A DNA stretch of 64,000 nt from CBDDEC01 sp965226785 (GTDB lineage: Bacteria; Chloroflexota; Dehalococcoidia; UBA2979). Position 1 is the stretch's first letter; each line of letters starts with the position of its first letter. A program made the translations under genes and the position numbers. The stretch spans positions 248,001 to 312,000 of the forward strand of contig CBDDEC010000003.1 of the NCBI GenBank assembly GCA_965226785.1, given 5' to 3'. Positions 62,961 through 64,000 of the stretch are shown here, one piece after another. The notes beneath the pieces were generated by a model that searched no databases, was not told the origin of the DNA, and was given only the letters and a program-made list of their open reading frames with translations.

Positions 62961-64000
62961 ATGACTACCACGATCGCCTCCCACGCCACCTCCGAGGCTG
63001 CGCAGAAGGCCGCGCTGGCGCGCGCCGCTGGCAAGCGCATGTCTGCGGTGGGCACCGAGCAGAAGAACGAGGCCCTCGAGCGCCTCGCCGATGCCCTGAT
63101 CGCGGACACGTCGCGGATCCTCGAGGTGAATGAGCCCGAGGTCGCGCGCGGTGAGGCCAAGGGCCTGCGTGGCTCCTTCATCGAGCGCATGACGCTCAGC
63201 GAGGCGCGCCTCGAGGGCATGGCCGACGATGTGCGGTCGGTGGCGGCGCTGCCCGACCCGATCGGGCAGATCTCCGACATGACCACGCGGCCGAACGGCT
63301 TGCGCATCGGCAAGATCAGCGTGCCGCTCGGTGTGATCGGTGCGGTCTACGAGTCGCGGCCCAACGTGACGGTGGACTTCGCCTCGATCACGCTCAAGTC
63401 GAGCAACGGCGTCGTGCTGCGCTCCGGATCGGATGCGCACGAGAGCTCGAGCCTGCTGGCTTCGATCGCGCAGCGGGAGGCGACCGCCGCAGGCCTCCCG
63501 GCGGACCTCATCCAGTTCATCGACTCGACCGACCGTGACGAAGTCGGCTTCATGCTCGCCTCGCACGATTCGATCGACCTCATGATCCCGCGCGGCGGCT
63601 CCGAGCTGATCCGACGCGTCCGCGACGAGGCAACGATGCCCGTCGTCGCGGGCGGCATCGGCGTCTGTCACACCTACGTGGACGCCTCGGCCGACGCGGC
63701 GATGGCGCGCGACATTGCGGTGAACGCCAAGACGGCGCGGCCGTCGGTTTGCAACGCCATGGACACCCTGCTCGTACACGCGGCGGCCGCCGAGGGTGCA
63801 CTGCCCCTCATCGCCGAGGCGCTGCATGACGCTGGTGTGACACTGCACGCGGACGAGCGCACCGCGGCGATGCTCGGTGTGCCCGCCGTGCCCGTCGAAG
63901 AGGACGAGGATTACGATCGCGAGTGGCTGTCGCTCGACTGCTCGGTCCGCGTGGTCGGCTCGATCGACGAGGCGTTGGAGCACATCGAGGAGCACGGCAG
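62961..64000 (+). CDS. proA: gamma-glutamyl phosphate reductase, cut by the window end
   Basis: First 346 codons, open to the last base. PLGVIGAVYESRPNVTVDFA, VVLRSGSDAHESS, NAKTARPSVCNAMDTLLVH (catalytic Cys) and the HIEEHG start of the SExIxTxxxxxA region match ProA. It reduces gamma-glutamyl phosphate to glutamate semialdehyde after ProB. The ATG at 62961 lies 49 bp past the kinase stop. Confidence 0.95.
   Translation, partial: MTTTIASHATSEAAQKAALARAAGKRMSAVGTEQKNEALERLADALIADTSRILEVNEPEVARGEAKGLRGSFIERMTLSEARLEGMADDVRSVAALPDPIGQISDMTTRPNGLRIGKISVPLGVIGAVYESRPNVTVDFASITLKSSNGVVLRSGSDAHESSSLLASIAQREATAAGLPADLIQFIDSTDRDEVGFMLASHDSIDLMIPRGGSELIRRVRDEATMPVVAGGIGVCHTYVDASADAAMARDIAVNAKTARPSVCNAMDTLLVHAAAAEGALPLIAEALHDAGVTLHADERTAAMLGVPAVPVEEDEDYDREWLSLDCSVRVVGSIDEALEHIEEHG

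Overview
The window is about 64 kb of high-GC bacterial chromosome, densely packed with housekeeping genes. I see no prophage, insertion sequence, CRISPR array or rRNA. The best guess for the host is a member of the Chloroflexota, perhaps Dehalococcoidia-like. The reasons are Thr/Pro/Ala-rich lipoprotein and transglycosylase leaders, a long eukaryote-like IleRS behind a T-box, holB next to a PSP1/RicT gene, an archaeal-type FBP aldolase/phosphatase homologue, and a CIRCE element before groESL. The taxonomy is inference.

Most notable signal (1.5-6.1 kb): two unrelated thiol enzymes each carry an in-frame TGA exactly where the catalytic cysteine belongs. One is a two-domain rhodanese (1585-2427, TGA at 2299). 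The other is a peroxiredoxin (6114-5653 on the minus strand, TGA at 5985). In both the family-specific sequence continues in frame past the TGA, and a hairpin follows within the bacterial SECIS range. The rhodanese hairpin has a GGUCU loop at the same distance from the UGA as in E. coli fdhF. A second rhodanese in the window (17085-17903) keeps an ordinary Cys at the equivalent place. I read both TGA genes as selenoproteins. selA, selB, selC and selD are not in this window.

Origin-proximal block (8.8-17 kb): rpmH, an rnpA-yidD fusion, a PQQ-repeat lipoprotein with a perfect parS near its 5' end, yidC, jag (113-bp out-of-frame overlap with yidC), a PfkB kinase, parA, parB, then RidA and DinB-like genes. 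dnaA is not next to rpmH here.

Minus-strand block (17-22 kb): lysA, holB, PSP1/RicT-like and a Cys-type rhodanese. From 22-29 kb come secreted proteins, a frameshifted mutY, a Tag-like glycosylase, an MBL hydrolase, a phosphohistidine swivel-domain protein and an M16 peptidase. At 29.5-33 kb lie groES-groEL under CIRCE, divergent from an XRE regulator plus DUF2851 pair with its own palindromic operator.

33-52 kb holds tsaD, a PP2C-like/beta-propeller membrane protein, moaA-moaC, rdgB with an FBP aldolase/phosphatase homologue and class I FBPase, folC, fabF, a SWIM-finger protein, a frameshifted thpR, an amidohydrolase, scpB, DUF503, rimO, a RodZ-PASTA protein and an alcohol dehydrogenase. 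52-64 kb holds rpsT, murJ, a repeat-bearing zinc-ribbon protein, an APH-type kinase, T-box-ileS, a BrkB/YihY protein, and proB, a P-loop kinase and proA (cut by the window end).

Coding strand switches often and operons are short, with many 1-11 bp overlaps that suggest translational coupling. At least two promoters place the -10 box 4-6 bp before the start codon, suggesting leaderless mRNAs.
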